Source of the DNA: Aureobasidium sp. EXF-3400
Lineage: Eukaryota > Ascomycota > Dothideomycetes > Dothideales > Saccotheciaceae
DNA: 64,000 nucleotides
Direction: 5' to 3'
Assembly: GCA_024195585.1 (NCBI GenBank)
Contig: SWBL01000005.1
Location: forward strand, 186,001-250,000
Shown here one piece after another: positions 23,016 through 37,923 of the stretch (its first letter is position 1; each line of letters starts with the position of its first letter). Both the position numbers and the translations under genes were made by a program. The notes under the pieces are model-generated. The model saw nothing but the letters and a program-made list of their open reading frames with translations. It was not told the origin of the DNA and ran no database searches.

Positions 23016-24733
23016 ATGGGTCAGCTAGACTCATTGCCCCGAGAACTCCTATACTTGGTTCTCGAACATTGCAGCTTTGAGGACTGCAAAAATCTACGCG
23101 CGACGTGCAAGTATATCAGCGGTCTTACGAATGCGCGGGTATTCCAAACGTATTACATCGCCTTCTTTCAATCGCATCTGGAGAGATTTGTAAGACTTTC
23201 GGCAAGACCAGATATTGCAAGATGCATAAAACGTCTTGTCTTTGTAGGAGATGTGTTACCACAGATGGACTGGGTAGGCACCTTTGAAGGCCTGATTGAT
23301 ATGCGCGAACCTTGGTCATCTTTTTCCAAAAAGTACATCGAGGTAAAGTCAAGAATATGTTTTCCATGAAAAAATGCTAACAATACTTCCAGGAGCGAAC
23401 TACAGTGGACCCAACACGCATGGACAGCCGCCTGTCTTCAGATGATGAATACGATTTCCGGATGCGAGTTCTGACTGAAAGACAAGACCTTCGCCATGCG
23501 GCGTACAAGGAATATGACAGCATGCCCAAACACACTCTCAGTCCCAGCCAAGTGCAACATCACTTCGAACAGTACGCAGCATATCGTCAGCAACAACTGG
23601 ACTGGGGTCCAAATGATTTGTTCCTTGATGCGTTATCACGCCTGCCAAATTTGACATCGGTTGAGAACGCAAAGCATGGCTTTGCTGACAATCATCTCCG
23701 TTTTCCATGGAACAGAATTGAGAAAGACATTGTCCTTAACCCAAACAACTGGATGCAGCTTCATGCTGTCGAAGTCGATGACGAGGAGGAAGTCCATGTC
23801 GTAGATGTGTTGAAATATCCCATTCACATGAAGCATGCGGATTGTCTTCTCGCTGCCATCGGAGATCGTGCAACTCACAACACCCGCGCATCACCTGTTC
23901 GAGCTTTGCGCTTTGTCAATGTTGGTGGCCAACCATTTCTAGACATGCACGAGCATTACCTTCCTCCAGACGATCCCACATCTGAACCAATTGTGAATGT
24001 CATCAGAGGTGACCTGCCACAGGAGTTGATCTCCGCCAAAATTCAGGGTTTGTCGCACTTGGAGAGATTGGAGCTGGATGTGAGCTATTGTGCTCCTGCC
24101 TCGCCTAACTTGAGACCAGGTGCTGGGGTGCAGACCTGGCAGACGAAGCAACTCTTCCAGGAGATCCATGCTATCTTATCAGCAGCAGCGCATACTTTGA
24201 AGATTCTGAAACTTCAGTGTCGTGATGATGAAGGCAGCTGGACTGTCGAGGAACGGCCCATGGACCCTGAGGACGACACAATAGGCCATCTTAAAATCCC
24301 TACACTACCCCAACTGGAATTTCTACGGCTGAGTTGTAACGCAACCGAGAGAAGCTTGATCGAGCTCCTGCGTGCACAATCGAAGACACTGCGCTGTCTT
24401 GAGATTGTAGACTGCAACTTGAACGAAGGCACATGGAATTCTGTCCTTCGTCAAGTCCCAGAGATATTTGAAGCCGGTTTACAACGCATCTACTTGGAAG
24501 GGTTGCACGACGAGGACTATCCACGAGAATCCGGCGACGAAGCTTTGTTCGAGGATGGCTTGGATGTTGGAGAAGGTGCGCATCCTCATGATCGCGCCAT
24601 CCTCAAGTATCTGCTTCATGGTGGAGAGATGCCCGAGTTGGATTTCAATAGTTGGTACGAGCGCAACCGTGAGCTTGCTGACAGAGGCATCACTGAGTGG
24701 GAAGACGAGCTACTCGAGTCAGAAGTTCCGTAG
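23016..24733 (+). CDS. F-box-like protein of unknown target
   Basis: Two exons (23016-23342, 23393-24733) encode 555 residues. The start MGQLDSLPRELLYLVLEHC opens an F-box-like motif (about residues 4-45; LPRELLYLVLEHCSFEDCKNLRATCKYI), the part that would bind Skp1. The rest has leucine-rich stretches (IKILKLQCR, LEFLRLSC, LRCLEIVDC) typical of degenerate leucine-rich repeats in fungal F-box proteins. These usually act as substrate receptors of SCF ubiquitin ligases. The frame extends upstream of the chosen ATG, but the F-box normally begins close to the N-terminus, which fits this start. Partner unknown. Confidence 0.8.
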
Positions 24734-27080
24734 CAGCCGTACGGGACTAAATACGACAGTTGTCTAGACTCGTCTTTCTCCACAGGTGATAGTCTGTCAT
24801 GTCTTAGCGTTTCAAGCTGCAACCTCTCCTCGAGCGACACAGCAATACTGTAAGCTATAGAAATGCACATTTGTTCTCGAAAGAGATATGTAGTCCAGAG
24901 AGAGCCGATACAACCACTACTTCTCGCTGGACACTACCCTGTTTCCAAAAAGAACTGTGCAGTTCTATATGCCGACGTGTCACGAGATAATTGATTCTTG
25001 CAAGAGTCATTAGCACCCTCGCTATCGCTCAGGTTGCCTCAGTCCAACTAATAGAAATACACAATGTTTTCTGAAATCTAAGCGATGTCCGAGGAGACCA
25101 ACTATCTTGCGACATCTCAATGGCCACACTTCTGCTTTGGAAAGCAACTGTGCATTCCAATAGTGCTTCCAGAAGGGGGAGGTCGACTGTGAAATTGTGA
25201 CAGTCGTTTTCGTATAGCGAGTCATGACAAACTCACGCGATACTTTCGGCACAAGACAGCATACCTATGCAAGAAGCGATGCAGCAAGTGGTGTTTGTGA
25301 GGCTGATGGACATGTTGAATTGGCCTTTGGCGATTCGGCGGCGCCCAACTTCAGTATCTTGCATTTCTAGCATGTGTGATGTTGTGACAGGAAGTCATCC
25401 CCAAAGACAATAGATTGTGCCCCCTCGTCTACATTGGCTTGGTGATCGTCCGTCATGTATGATGTGCATGAAGCATAACGACTGCTCGAACTTAGAACTA
25501 CGACTGTTTGGGACACCGAGCAGCGAATGCTACCTGATATGACTCAAGTATTCGGCTTCTTTGGTCGTCGATGTTACAGAAAAACGTTATAGCCAAACTC
25601 TCGTATGATCTAACGTGGACGGTGAATCCTGGAGGCTTGATGGCGTCGGCAATTAGGCACGCACGAGGAAGTGGATACCTCATACTCGCAGTGGTAAAAG
25701 AGAAAAGAAGCCGCAAAGAACATTCTTCAAGGCAGTTCGGCTCAGTGCGGGCGAATTGCATTTTGTAGAGCGAGCGGGCCGTAGCGGGTCAACAACATAT
25801 CAACGGCTAGCCAGGCTCAGGGACCGCTGGACAAATGCCGGACTGATCAAGAAAGTAGACTGCTGTTCTGAACCAAGAGCTTGAAGTGTCGCAGCAACTG
25901 TCAAAGGCATTCGACAAGCCAGAGAGGTCCTGTTGTGGCTGGGCTTGGCGTGCTGTAGTGTAGCTCATGCATGGAACCCTTGCTTCTCTGCAAGCAGCAA
26001 ATGTACATGCCTGAGGTGCATCATGAAGAAGACGAGAACGCATGGCTGCAGCTTCTTGAGTTTGCAGAAATTTGCTAGGGACTGCCAGACTAGCTGTCAA
26101 TAATATAGGGTTTGATGAGTGGACAATATACCAAGCTGGACTATGCGCGAGTCAAGGCAGCAAGTGTCCGTGAGTGGCATGGGTCTTTTGTAGGACAATG
26201 AAAGGCCATGTAGACAATCTCGCGTGAGACGGGAAGGATGATCAAGTGATATGAGAGCCCTCACACATGTGGAAGGCATGCGATGAACGTGTGTAAGACG
26301 GGACGGCAATGATGGGTGTGCAGTGTTTCCTCAAGGGAGGTGCGACGCTGCACGCGGCAGTAACTAGCGTAAGTAGTCTCAATTTCTCCGATAGAGTCAG
26401 GTTTATGTCGTGCAGATCACGGCCATGCGGAAAGGATGGATATCCATGGCGGCCCTTGTATCAGGCTTGAGTTCGAACACAGGCTCTCACAATGGACTTG
26501 TCCAATACTTGATGAACGGAGCTGATGGAGTTTCGGCGAGCGGCCGAAGGTTGCTTTGAACGTGTAGCACGTTTCAGGTGGTCGTTGCATGGAAAGCAAC
26601 GGCTAAGGGCCGCAGTGCACAGATGCATGGCCAACTAGGCCCGAACTGAGTTAAAGCAAAGACCCCACTGTTTGATATGCAGGCTGCTCAAGAACGAACA
26701 AATACCACCCTCTCATATCTTGGACCGTCGCCCTTGCTGATTCCACGTTGCTCTGTCTTTCCTCCCGCCTCGTCATACCTGGCATCCCAGATCGCCTCGC
26801 TATTATCCCTCCCGGTGTTCCCATTCATTCGCCATTAATCGCCGGCGCATCAGAAATTACCCTATACGCTTGTTGTCTCGGCGAAGGATCATAGCTCTCA
26901 GACACAGACCCCGACTCTTCCTTTTGTCGCAATAACCACCCATCCCCCTGGCCTTCTGTCAAATTATCACCCTGTACAGCACGCCCCCTCTCTGATCCTC
27001 CAAATCTCAACCTGAACAATCCCATTGGCACACGGCCCAGACTACAACTACTCTATTCTCAAATCCGCACTACAGATCGA
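24734..27080. other. Long intergenic region upstream of the G-alpha gene
   Basis: This 2.35 kb stretch has only short, featureless frames on both strands. The last 400 bases (about 26690-27080) are pyrimidine-rich, as in many fungal promoters and 5' leaders. It is the longest spacer in the window, so a long leader, a non-coding RNA or a lost gene are all possible, but I see no direct evidence for any. Confidence 0.5.
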
Positions 27081-28321
27081 ATGGGCTTCATGTGTTTCGG
27101 AAGTTCCAAGCAGGACGACCCCCGCGCGCGGAAAAATGCCGACATTGAAAAGCAGCTGAGGGCGGACCAGAAGAAACAGGCAAAAGAGGTCAAGATTCTA
27201 CTCTTGGGTGCGTCACCATACACACACAACAAAGCAGGCAGAAATGCTGACATGCGACCTCAGGTGCCGGAGAGAGCGGCAAGTCGACAGTGCTGAAGCA
27301 GATGCGCCTGATTCACACCAAAGGTTTCTCGCAGAGCGAACGTAGACAATGGAAAGTGACCATCTTCAACAACCTGATCCATGCCTTCCAATGTATTCAA
27401 GGTGCCATGGAAGAGCATGAGGTCGCCTTCGAAAACCCTCAAAACATAAAAGCTATGGAAGTCGTCTGCTCGGAACCAGAAATTGGAACCGATGATCCCA
27501 TGCCGCTAGATTGCATGCACGCGTTCAAGAACTTGTGGGACGATGATGGTGTGCAGGGTGCTATTGCCAAAGGTCACGAGTATGCTCTGCACGACAACCT
27601 CGAATAGTACGTTGCCTCAATTCTTCAGCACTGAACTCTAGACTGACATATTCACAGCTACATGAGCGATCTCGGCAGACTCTTCGAGAAGAACTATGTT
27701 CCCGGAGACCAGGACATCCTGCGTGCACGCCTTAGAACGACAGGTATCAGTGAGACCGTCTTCGATACCGGGAACCTGACCTTCAAAATGTTCGACGTTG
27801 GTGGTCAACGCTCTGAGAGAAAGAAGTGGATCCACGTTTTCGATAACGTCCAAGTCGTCTTGTTCCTTGTGGCCATCAGCGGTTTCGATCACGTCCTGGT
27901 CGAAGACAAGAATGGAGTGAGAATCTGCCGTGTGTCCGTGAGTAGGCCAGTCCCATGCTAACAGTGCAACCAGAACCAAATGCATGAAGCTCTGATGCTC
28001 TTCGAGTCCATTGCCAACAGTCGCTACTTCGAGAAATCTGGCCTGGTGCTATTCCTCAACAAACTCGATCTCTTCACCGAAAAGGTTTCGTCAGGCCGAG
28101 GACGCATTCGCGATCACTTCCCAGATTTCCAAGGCAGCAACACAGATGTGGCAGCAGGACAGAAGTTCTTCGCCGACAAGTTCCGCAACCTGGTACGGGA
28201 CCCTACCAAGGAGGTTTATGTGCACGGCACGACAGCCACAGACACCAACCTACTGGAGAAAACGATGAAGAGCGTGCAGGACATGATCGTCCAACGCAAT
28301 CTGCACTCGCTGATGTTGTGA
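27081..28321 (+). CDS. Heterotrimeric G protein alpha subunit, group II (GNA-2-like)
   Basis: Four exons (27081-27207, 27264-27606, 27658-27916, 27974-28321) encode 358 residues. All GTPase boxes are visible: G1 GAGESGKST (residues 43-51, spanning an intron), G2 RTTGI, G3 [13 protein letters not shown]4 NKLD, and G5 as TATDT. The N-terminus MGFMCFGSS resembles the MCFG start of group II alphas (GNA-2/GanA) and lacks Ser/Thr at position 6, so N-myristoylation is doubtful; Cys5 could be palmitoylated. The C-terminus HSLML lacks the cysteine used by pertussis toxin in Gi-type alphas. Sequence between the boxes differs clearly from remembered GNA-1 and GNA-3. It couples a membrane receptor to downstream signalling; group II roles are the least defined. 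Confidence 0.93.
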
Positions 28322-29178
28322 GTGGACGCCCCTTCGACTATTGCGCTTCGAACAAAACACACAAAAAGAAAAAGAAAGATACCACTTCCCGGATCTTGTC
28401 TATTGGACCAACCGGGTGGATCCTTCATTCATGATCCTTTCACTTCGCGTACACTGCTTTTTATTCTGGTTCTTTGTTACACACGCGCGCAAAAGAGAAC
28501 ATATTCTGATTTGGACAGCACCTGAACTGAAAGAGGATAATTACACCACAAGAAGAGCAAAAGTTGCAAAGACGCTCGATCGGAGGTCTTGGTTTGGAGA
28601 TGGCTGTCTTTTTATCGTTTATGATTCACCCGCTGCATGTTGAGCGACCGGTTGTTTGGGATGTTTCTGAGAGGGAGTTTGGTGGTTTTGGGTGGATATC
28701 CTTGAGGTTTGTGAGTGATTTGAGCTTCTTTCTTTTAATGCTCGGATGATTCAGGGTGCTTTTCTCTGGCAGGCAAGCAGAATCAAGCGGTATCTGAGCG
28801 CTGGCTACGGCTAGATCAATGAAACAAGTTTTGGTTTCTCTTTGACTTGATTGATATTGTTATTGGCAATTGTGACAGATGGACGCGGGAGGAAGGAAGC
28901 AGCTGCTTACAAAATCCATGGAGATTGCGAGTTCGCACCAAATTAGGATGAAATGTTGACCAATCACTGGGCGGCAGGAACAGCAGGCGGTATCGGCAAC
29001 GAGGGGCCCGAGGCGGAGTCGGCCATTTCGGCTCCAGAAGCATCGATTGAGTAATGACCCTGGATGATGACAGCGCCAGACTTTTGGTTCTGTTCCTCTA
29101 TCTCGTCTTCCACATCTTTCACATCTGCCCGCTCTTGTTCTTGTTTCTGTTCTCCTTCCTGTATACACTTCACCAATC
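28322..29178. other. Intergenic region
   Basis: An 857-base spacer between G-alpha and RIB1, both on the plus strand. No gene is supported. A CT-rich stretch near 29070-29170 just before the RIB1 start is probably its leader. Confidence 0.45.
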
Positions 29179-30453
29179 ATGGCGTATCCCGCACACGCAT
29201 CGCCGGCACTACCGCCGCTCAATTCGCCGCGCCCGCAGAATACCCAGCGTACCATGTCGACTATGTCGACAATGTCCGACTACGACCTCGAGCATAACAA
29301 GAACACCGAATCCTCGTCATCCTCGTCCGTCAAGCCTGTTCCTGAGCCTGCGTCTGCCGCACCGCCATTGCTTTCACCCTCATTGAATTCCGAGCCTGCC
29401 AAATCCTCATCCGACCCCGCTACTCAAGATGCCGAAGCCCACGAAGCCGAGCCTGCTGCCCCTCCAGCTTTGTTAGAAGAACTTCCCGAGGTCAATTGCG
29501 AAGTACGCGCCCGTATCCCTACCACAGCCGGTCAAGAGATGTTCCTTCACCTTTACCACAACAATGTGGATAACAAGGAGCATCTGGCCATTGTCTTTGG
29601 TCCTCACATTCGCAGTCGCAGTCTCGATGCCCCGAGGGAGGGCGAGACAGAAAAAGACCGTATGATCAGAGGTGCATATGTTGGAAAACTATACCCAGGC
29701 CGTACGTCCAGTCGCTTGGATCAGATCAAGCAGGATGCAGGCGTTGCTGCCGCCCAGGTGTCACGAAGTCCCACGCCAGAAGCTGTCACAACAGAAGAGA
29801 GACAGGATAAAGCTGCCAAGGTTGCTGAAGCACAAAACATGCCTTCACCATTGGCGCCGCTGGTGCGCATTCACAGCGAATGCTATACTGGCGAGACGGT
29901 ATGGAGTGCACGCTGCGACTGTGGTGAACAGCTTGATGAAGCAGCACGTTTGATGTCTCTACCCTTCGATCCCACCGATGCATCTATCCCCTCGCTTGGT
30001 GGTGTGATTATCTACCTTCGTCAAGAAGGCCGTGGTATAGGCTTGCTCTCCAAACTGAAGGCATACAATTTGCAAGATCTGGGTCACGATACCATGCAAG
30101 CGAATCTTCTTCTCAGACATCCTGCAGACGCAAGAAGTTACGGCCTGGCAACGGCCATGCTCATGGATTTGGGTCTGGGCGGTGAAAGAGGTATCAGACT
30201 GTTGACAAATAACCCAGAGAAGGTGCGCGCGGTCGAGGGACCTGGAAGAGAAGTCGTGGTCAAAGAGAGAGTACCCATGATCCCATTGGCTTGGCAATCC
30301 GGCGGCAAGGAAGGTGTTCAAGGGCCCGAATTGGAGAAATACATTGGAACGAAGGTAAGAAACATTTCTGTCCAACCACTCGGGAGATACCAATTTACTG
30401 ACTCTTTTGTCTTGCAGATTGAAAAATTCAAGCATATGTTCAGCCCTGCTTGA
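29179..30453 (+). CDS. RIB1: GTP cyclohydrolase II, riboflavin biosynthesis
   Basis: Two exons (29179-30354, 30418-30453) encode 403 residues. The intron is 63 bases and stop-free, so the genomic frame runs through it; splicing gives [12 protein letters not shown] at the C-terminus. After a disordered Ser/Pro/Ala-rich N-terminus comes [20 protein letters not shown], which holds the three zinc cysteines. [24 protein letters not shown] holds the catalytic region, and [10 protein letters not shown] follows. The enzyme converts GTP to 2,5-diamino-6-ribosylamino-pyrimidinone phosphate, formate and pyrophosphate, the first step of riboflavin synthesis. The fungal form lacks the fused DHBP synthase domain of bacterial RibBA proteins, as here. 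Confidence 0.94.
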   Translation: MAYPAHASPALPPLNSPRPQNTQRTMSTMSTMSDYDLEHNKNTESSSSSSVKPVPEPASAAPPLLSPSLNSEPAKSSSDPATQDAEAHEAEPAAPPALLEELPEVNCEVRARIPTTAGQEMFLHLYHNNVDNKEHLAIVFGPHIRSRSLDAPREGETEKDRMIRGAYVGKLYPGRTSSRLDQIKQDAGVAAAQVSRSPTPEAVTTEERQDKAAKVAEAQNMPSPLAPLVRIHSECYTGETVWSARCDCGEQLDEAARLMSLPFDPTDASIPSLGGVIIYLRQEGRGIGLLSKLKAYNLQDLGHDTMQANLLLRHPADARSYGLATAMLMDLGLGGERGIRLLTNNPEKVRAVEGPGREVVVKERVPMIPLAWQSGGKEGVQGPELEKYIGTKVRNISVQPLGRYQFTDSFVLQIEKFKHMFSPA

Positions 30454-31074
30454 TGTCGTCTACGAGGAATACAACTACGAACGAACATGGCGCTTTTTAC
30501 AGCATAAAAGGAGAAATTTTGTGTTCATACAGTACAACATATACCCACAACCATATCATTCATCATCGTTTTTCGAATTACGTACGCACCAAAACCAGCC
30601 ATGGCCAATTCATCCATCGTTGCATACTGATTATGTCGCTTCACTGCCCTACACTATTATAAAACGAGTGACTTTGTTTATCAAGTGACCACCAACGCCG
30701 CCTTCGTCTCTGCTGATTGTGATCCACTGCATGGATATCAAGGACTGGCAAAAGAGATGGTCCACATGGAAGATCAAGTTGATACTCAAGGACCAAAAAG
30801 TCGGGGCACCTAAACCACATCCTCTTGAGCAGACGTATCATCCCATAGAACAAACGATGGTTTCGATGATTGAAATGACTGGCAACCCTCAGATATTCTC
30901 GATATATCATGCATGGCGATTGAAAAGTGGCATGTATGCTTCATGTGTGAAACGGGCTTTTGATTCGTCATTAGGATGTAATTCTATATAATATCGAAAG
31001 TCTTCATGATTCGTTAGTTGAAAGGGAGAGGATACGGTTATGGCGATATGATACAACGAAGGGCAGCCGGGGTA
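30454..31074. other. Intergenic region, convergent 3' ends
   Basis: A 621-base AT-rich spacer between RIB1 and the MFS gene, which are transcribed toward each other. No gene supported. Confidence 0.45.
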
Positions 31075-32833
31075 TCAAACAGCGTCTTTCTCAGGTACCG
31101 CAGCAGCTATCTGAGTCGCCTGGGCGGCCTGGGCCTTCTTGATGCTGTGCATACCCATGCCTAAGCAAACGATCGTAGCTGCAGCAGCTGCGCCAGCACC
31201 GAGGTAGAAGACGTGGTTAATAGCCACACTATAAGCTTGCAGAACCTGAGGCAATACAGCTTTAGGAACGGCATTCTTGACTCCTGTAGCACCTGCAGCG
31301 AGAACGGTCTCTGTTGCAACTTCAGGTGCGTACTTTTTCAGCGCTGAAGAGAGTCCAGTATTGAAAACAGTCTGTGCAAAAGCGAGGAAAAGAGCGCCAC
31401 CGAATGTCTGTGAGAAGATGAGCAGCGACATAGCTACCGATGCCTGGGACTTCGGTAGGAGATTCTGAATAGCGATAATGGGCATTTGAATGCCACATCC
31501 GCGTCCAACACCGCCAAGAATCTGATAACCAATCCATTTGCCTACGGAAGTGTGAGGGTCAAGTGTACCCAGAAGGCCACTCGAAATGGCGGTGAGGATA
31601 CCACACGCAATTGAGAAAGGGAGGAAATATCCAACCTTCCTGACCAGAACTCCAGAGACGATGGCGAAAACCATCTGACTGATGATGCTGGGCAGTAGAT
31701 TGACACCACTCATTGTCGGCGATGCGCCACGCACGGCTTGAAAGTACTGAGGTGCGTAATAGTTCAAGATCTGGCCAAAGAGAGGGCACAATTAGCGTAG
31801 ACTCATGAAGCTCGATGAGCAGAATACTTACGAGCATAGATGCAAATGTGAAGAAAACAGTCAGGCAGCTAGACCAGAACACGCGCTTCCGGACCATTGA
31901 GAAAGGAATCATAGCATCGTCGCCCTTGGAATATTCCCAGACCGAGAACACAAGAGTAGTTGCTGCACCGCCACAGAAAAGACCAATGACGGTCGAGCTG
32001 TTCCAGGAAAACTTAGTATTTCCCCATTGGAGCGCGAGTAAGAGTTGGATGATAGCAGGTGCGAACAATGCGAAGCCAATAAGGTCGAGGGAGCGGAGGA
32101 ATGCACCGAGGTCGAATTTCTTGCTTTCGGTCTTCTCGGGTCCAGATGGAACAGGAGTGAAACATAGAACGACTGCGACAACAGCACCGACAGGAAGATT
32201 GATGTAGAAACACCATCGCCAGGTTGCGTACTGGGTCAGGGCACCACCAATCAACGGTCCGAACAGCATGCCAAGCTGACTAAAGGCCATCATGAAGCCC
32301 ATGTAGAGAGGTCTTTTCTGGAGGGGAACAGAAGCCGCAATGATGGAGAGCGCGCCGTTCATCAAGCCAGCGCCTCCTAGACCAGCTACTGCTCTTCCGA
32401 TGATGGACATGTTCGAAGAGGCAGCAGCACCACATAGTAAGGATCCGAGCTCAAAGACACCGAAGAAGCAAAGGAAGGTCCACTTGTAGCTGAATTCTTT
32501 GTAAATCTTGCCAGCAAGGGGCTGCAGAGCGCAGTTGGCAAGCAGGTATGCAGATCCGTACCTGGGGGAGACAAAATGGTCAGCATGTATGCCATGGAAG
32601 AATCGTCAACATGCGTACCAGCCGACATCCTCGAGAGAGTGGAATCGAGTTGTGATTTTTGGAATTGCAGTGGCCACAATAGATGTGTCGAGCAGCAACA
32701 GAAAGACGACGAGGACTGTTGACACCAACACACTGAGTAGTGTGAGGCCAGTGAGATATGCTGCTTCTTCTTCATTCTTGGGTGGTGATGAGTCGGTTTT
32801 TGGCTCCATACTCGTGGTACTTGCGGCAGACAT
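31075..32833 (-). CDS. MFS drug:H+ antiporter, DHA2-like (14 helices)
   Basis: Three exons (32833-32619, 32561-31832, 31770-31075) encode 546 residues. A hydrophilic start (MSAASTTSMEPKTDSS) is followed by the first helix with LDTSIVATAIPKITTRF, the typical LDxTIVxxALP signature of DHA2 transporters. GRAVAGLGGAGLMNGAL is the motif near helices 4-5, and FMMAFSQLGMLFGPLIGGALTQYATWRWCFYINLPVGA matches the gxxxGPxxGGxL antiporter motif C. About 14 hydrophobic segments are visible. Such pumps export toxins, drugs or secondary metabolites using the proton gradient. No biosynthetic genes are adjacent, so the substrate is unknown. The C-terminal tail is Ala/Gln-rich. Confidence 0.92.
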
Positions 32834-34566
32834 ATTGACCTCTTATATACAGATCGTGTTATATGTGTAATGTGACCAATGCTAGAGAAGTAAAGAGAGT
32901 GGCAGAGTTGAAAGTTGCTTGGGAACACAAGCTACGAAATGACAGAAACCTCGTGGAGTCAGGTCATTCATATACGCATGTTCCATAACAAGTATTGGTT
33001 TGCCAGACCAATCAGAACGGACATCGGTGGCTCAAACAACATCTACCCGGGCGACCAGGCAGCTGTATTTTGGAATGCGCGGGCGTTAGCATAGCACGCT
33101 CGGGACCGAGCATAGCAGACGGGACCGACTGTCCATGGACCTACTCTTGGTTGTAGGAATGGGGTTTCGAATATCACCGAACCCGACTCAGGCGGCTTTT
33201 AGCCCATCATTCTTTTCCTGAGCTTTCACTTCACTGGTTGAGAAGACGGAATGTTCGTGACTTTCAGCGGCAGGAGCAATGGAGACGCCGGTCAGGGCTG
33301 ACTCCTTCCTCGCTGGTGTCAGCCACGTCGGCGGTTCGAGTCGCCGGTACCGACTACAAATCGATCCTTCTTGAGCTCTCTTCTGAAAACAAAGCAATCA
33401 GGATTGTGCTAACCTCAATCATGAATTGCTATTGGCAATCGAGACCCAGTCGTGTAATTCATCGACTTGGACGGGTGATGTTGGAGAAGACCACCCCCAA
33501 CAACTGTGTTCGCTCTCCTCACAGCGGTATCATTGCAGTGGTACAAGGGATTATCTGACTGACGGCTTGTTACATGCTTACTAGACACGACTTTGATATG
33601 GATCGAAGATGTGCCATGATAGCTATCTGCTCCTATGACAAGCTTTACTAAGCACGGATCGGAGCTTTTACGATCTCCATGGAACCTCCATGGACGATAG
33701 ACGAATCTTTCCTAGACCTTGAGCGTGCGGCCTGAACTCATACTGCACCTTCTGTGATCCTCGACAACACAAACTGAAGAAACGGAAACCTGGATTTGCT
33801 TCTGTTGATTCATGTATGTCAACCTCTTCAACTTCCCCCCATAACTCCGATCTCATTCAAACATGTGTAAGAAGCCAGCCACCCGAATCAACAGGCTTGA
33901 ACGATTCTCCATGTTCCTAGGTGCATTGTCCCTCCTGTTGTTTCCGTTCAGTGCACTCTTTTACTGAACTGCATACCGACTGATCTTCATTCATTATGAC
34001 GTTTTTGAAGTGCTCTTGTAGATTGGTCCCAATGTTCTCGCGAGGAACCCAATCGGCTTTGTTCTTATTACTCGTTGGTGCACCACCATACTTATGAGAC
34101 TACAAGATATGTAGAGCGTATCATGTAGCTCACTAGTATGCAAACGAGAGCCCGGAAAAGACCAAGCGCTAAATATGGTGTCAAGTCAAGGAATGAATTT
34201 AGAGAGACAGGGTCACATATGCAGCAAGTGTTCAGTATCATCATCTCTGGCCTTCTTCCAGACTGCTGCTTGGAGTATACCAGACTCGCTTCAGTCAAAT
34301 CCCTAGCAAGATAAACAGAGCATGTCGTAGATAGTACAAAGCAGATGTGTTTGGCGATGATGAAAGTGTAGCATGGAGACGGGACATCACGTGTGCCAAG
34401 CGTGGCTGTCTCCGACGGTCAACGCCTCGAGACAACCTCCAATCGTCACCGAATACCTGTTGCAAGCGCGCTTCCTTGGCTATTACATCCGCTGTACTCT
34501 CTGCTCCATCGCATCCGCCTCTACAACTTCTCAATTCCGAGCAGATCCATCACACATATCGCCAAG
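32834..34566. other. Intergenic region, divergent promoters
   Basis: A 1.7 kb spacer between the MFS gene and V-ATPase subunit c, which diverge. Only short, unconvincing frames occur. A CACGTG E-box lies at about 34387-34392, near 180 bases upstream of the V-ATPase start. Confidence 0.5.
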
Positions 34567-35481
34567 ATGCCTTCCGATCTCTGGTACGTCGTCCCTTGGA
34601 GCTTGTTGAGCAGGAACGTCTGCGCCAAAGGCTATCGTCAACTTGCCTTATGGGGCTGTTGCATATCCGCAGACGTCCTGGACAGCGCTCCCGAGTCTCT
34701 AAAGCTCATCAGAATACTGACTTGACTTGTGTATAGCCCCGTCTACGCCGTAAGTCTTGCGCCCTGCCTCCCATGCCCACACCAACACCGAAATATGTCA
34801 TAATCCGCCTCCGCCCCCCTGCTCCCCAATCTTTATACCGGCCTCTATTGGGCTGTGCTATTTCAGCAACTCCATCGCAATGCCTTCTTCGATCTACAAT
34901 GAATAGAAGCTCACGTATCTGTAGCCCTTCTTCGGTGCCATGGGCTGCACCGCCGCCATTGTCTTCACCTGCTTTGGTGCTGCCTACGGTACCGCCAAGG
35001 CTGGTGTTGGTATCTCGGCCATGGGTGTCCTTCGCCCTGACCTGATCGTCAAGAGTCAGTCTACCGACTGCACTAGATATTGGTATACATGCTAAACTTG
35101 CCACAGACATCATTCCCGTCATTATGGCTGGTATCATTGCCATTTACGGTCTGGTCGTTGCTGTCCTGATCTCCAACGATCTTACTCAGAAGATGGCTCT
35201 CTACACTGGTTTCATCCAGCTCGGTGCTGGTCTTGCTGTCGGTCTTGCTGGTCTCGCTGCCGGTTTCGCTATCGGTATTGTTGGTGATGCTGGTGTCCGT
35301 GGTACCGCACAACAACCCAGACTCTTCGTCGGAATGATTCTTATCCTCATTTTCGCTGAAGTTTTGGGTAAGTCACACCGCTCTCTTCGTTCGAGTCGCA
35401 ACACTGACATTATATCTAGGTCTTTACGGTTTGATCGTTGCTCTTCTCATGAACTCGAGAGCTCTTCCCGCCGAGTGCTAA
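34567..35481 (+). CDS. VMA3: V-type H+-ATPase proteolipid subunit c
   Basis: Five exons (34567-34583, 34737-34749, 34925-35054, 35107-35367, 35420-35481) encode 160 residues, the usual length. The second exon is only 13 bases. The protein starts MPSDLCPVYAPFFGAMG and has four glycine-rich transmembrane helices. The essential proton-carrying glutamate is in the last helix ([14 protein letters not shown]). It forms the rotating c-ring of the vacuolar ATPase together with c' and c''. The ending NSRALPAEC and lack of an extra N-terminal helix favour subunit c (Vma3) over c'' ; c' (Vma11) is the closest alternative. Confidence 0.93.

Positions 35482-37923
<2,442 letters not shown>

Noticed and set aside
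26825..27031. 68-codon minus-strand frame just upstream of the G-alpha start.
   Set aside because: Lies in the pyrimidine-rich leader/promoter of G-alpha and has no features.
33325..33350. Perfect 5-base stem around GTTCGAGT resembling a T-arm.
   Set aside because: The loop is 8 bases, no matching acceptor stem or A-box is found 70-110 bases upstream.
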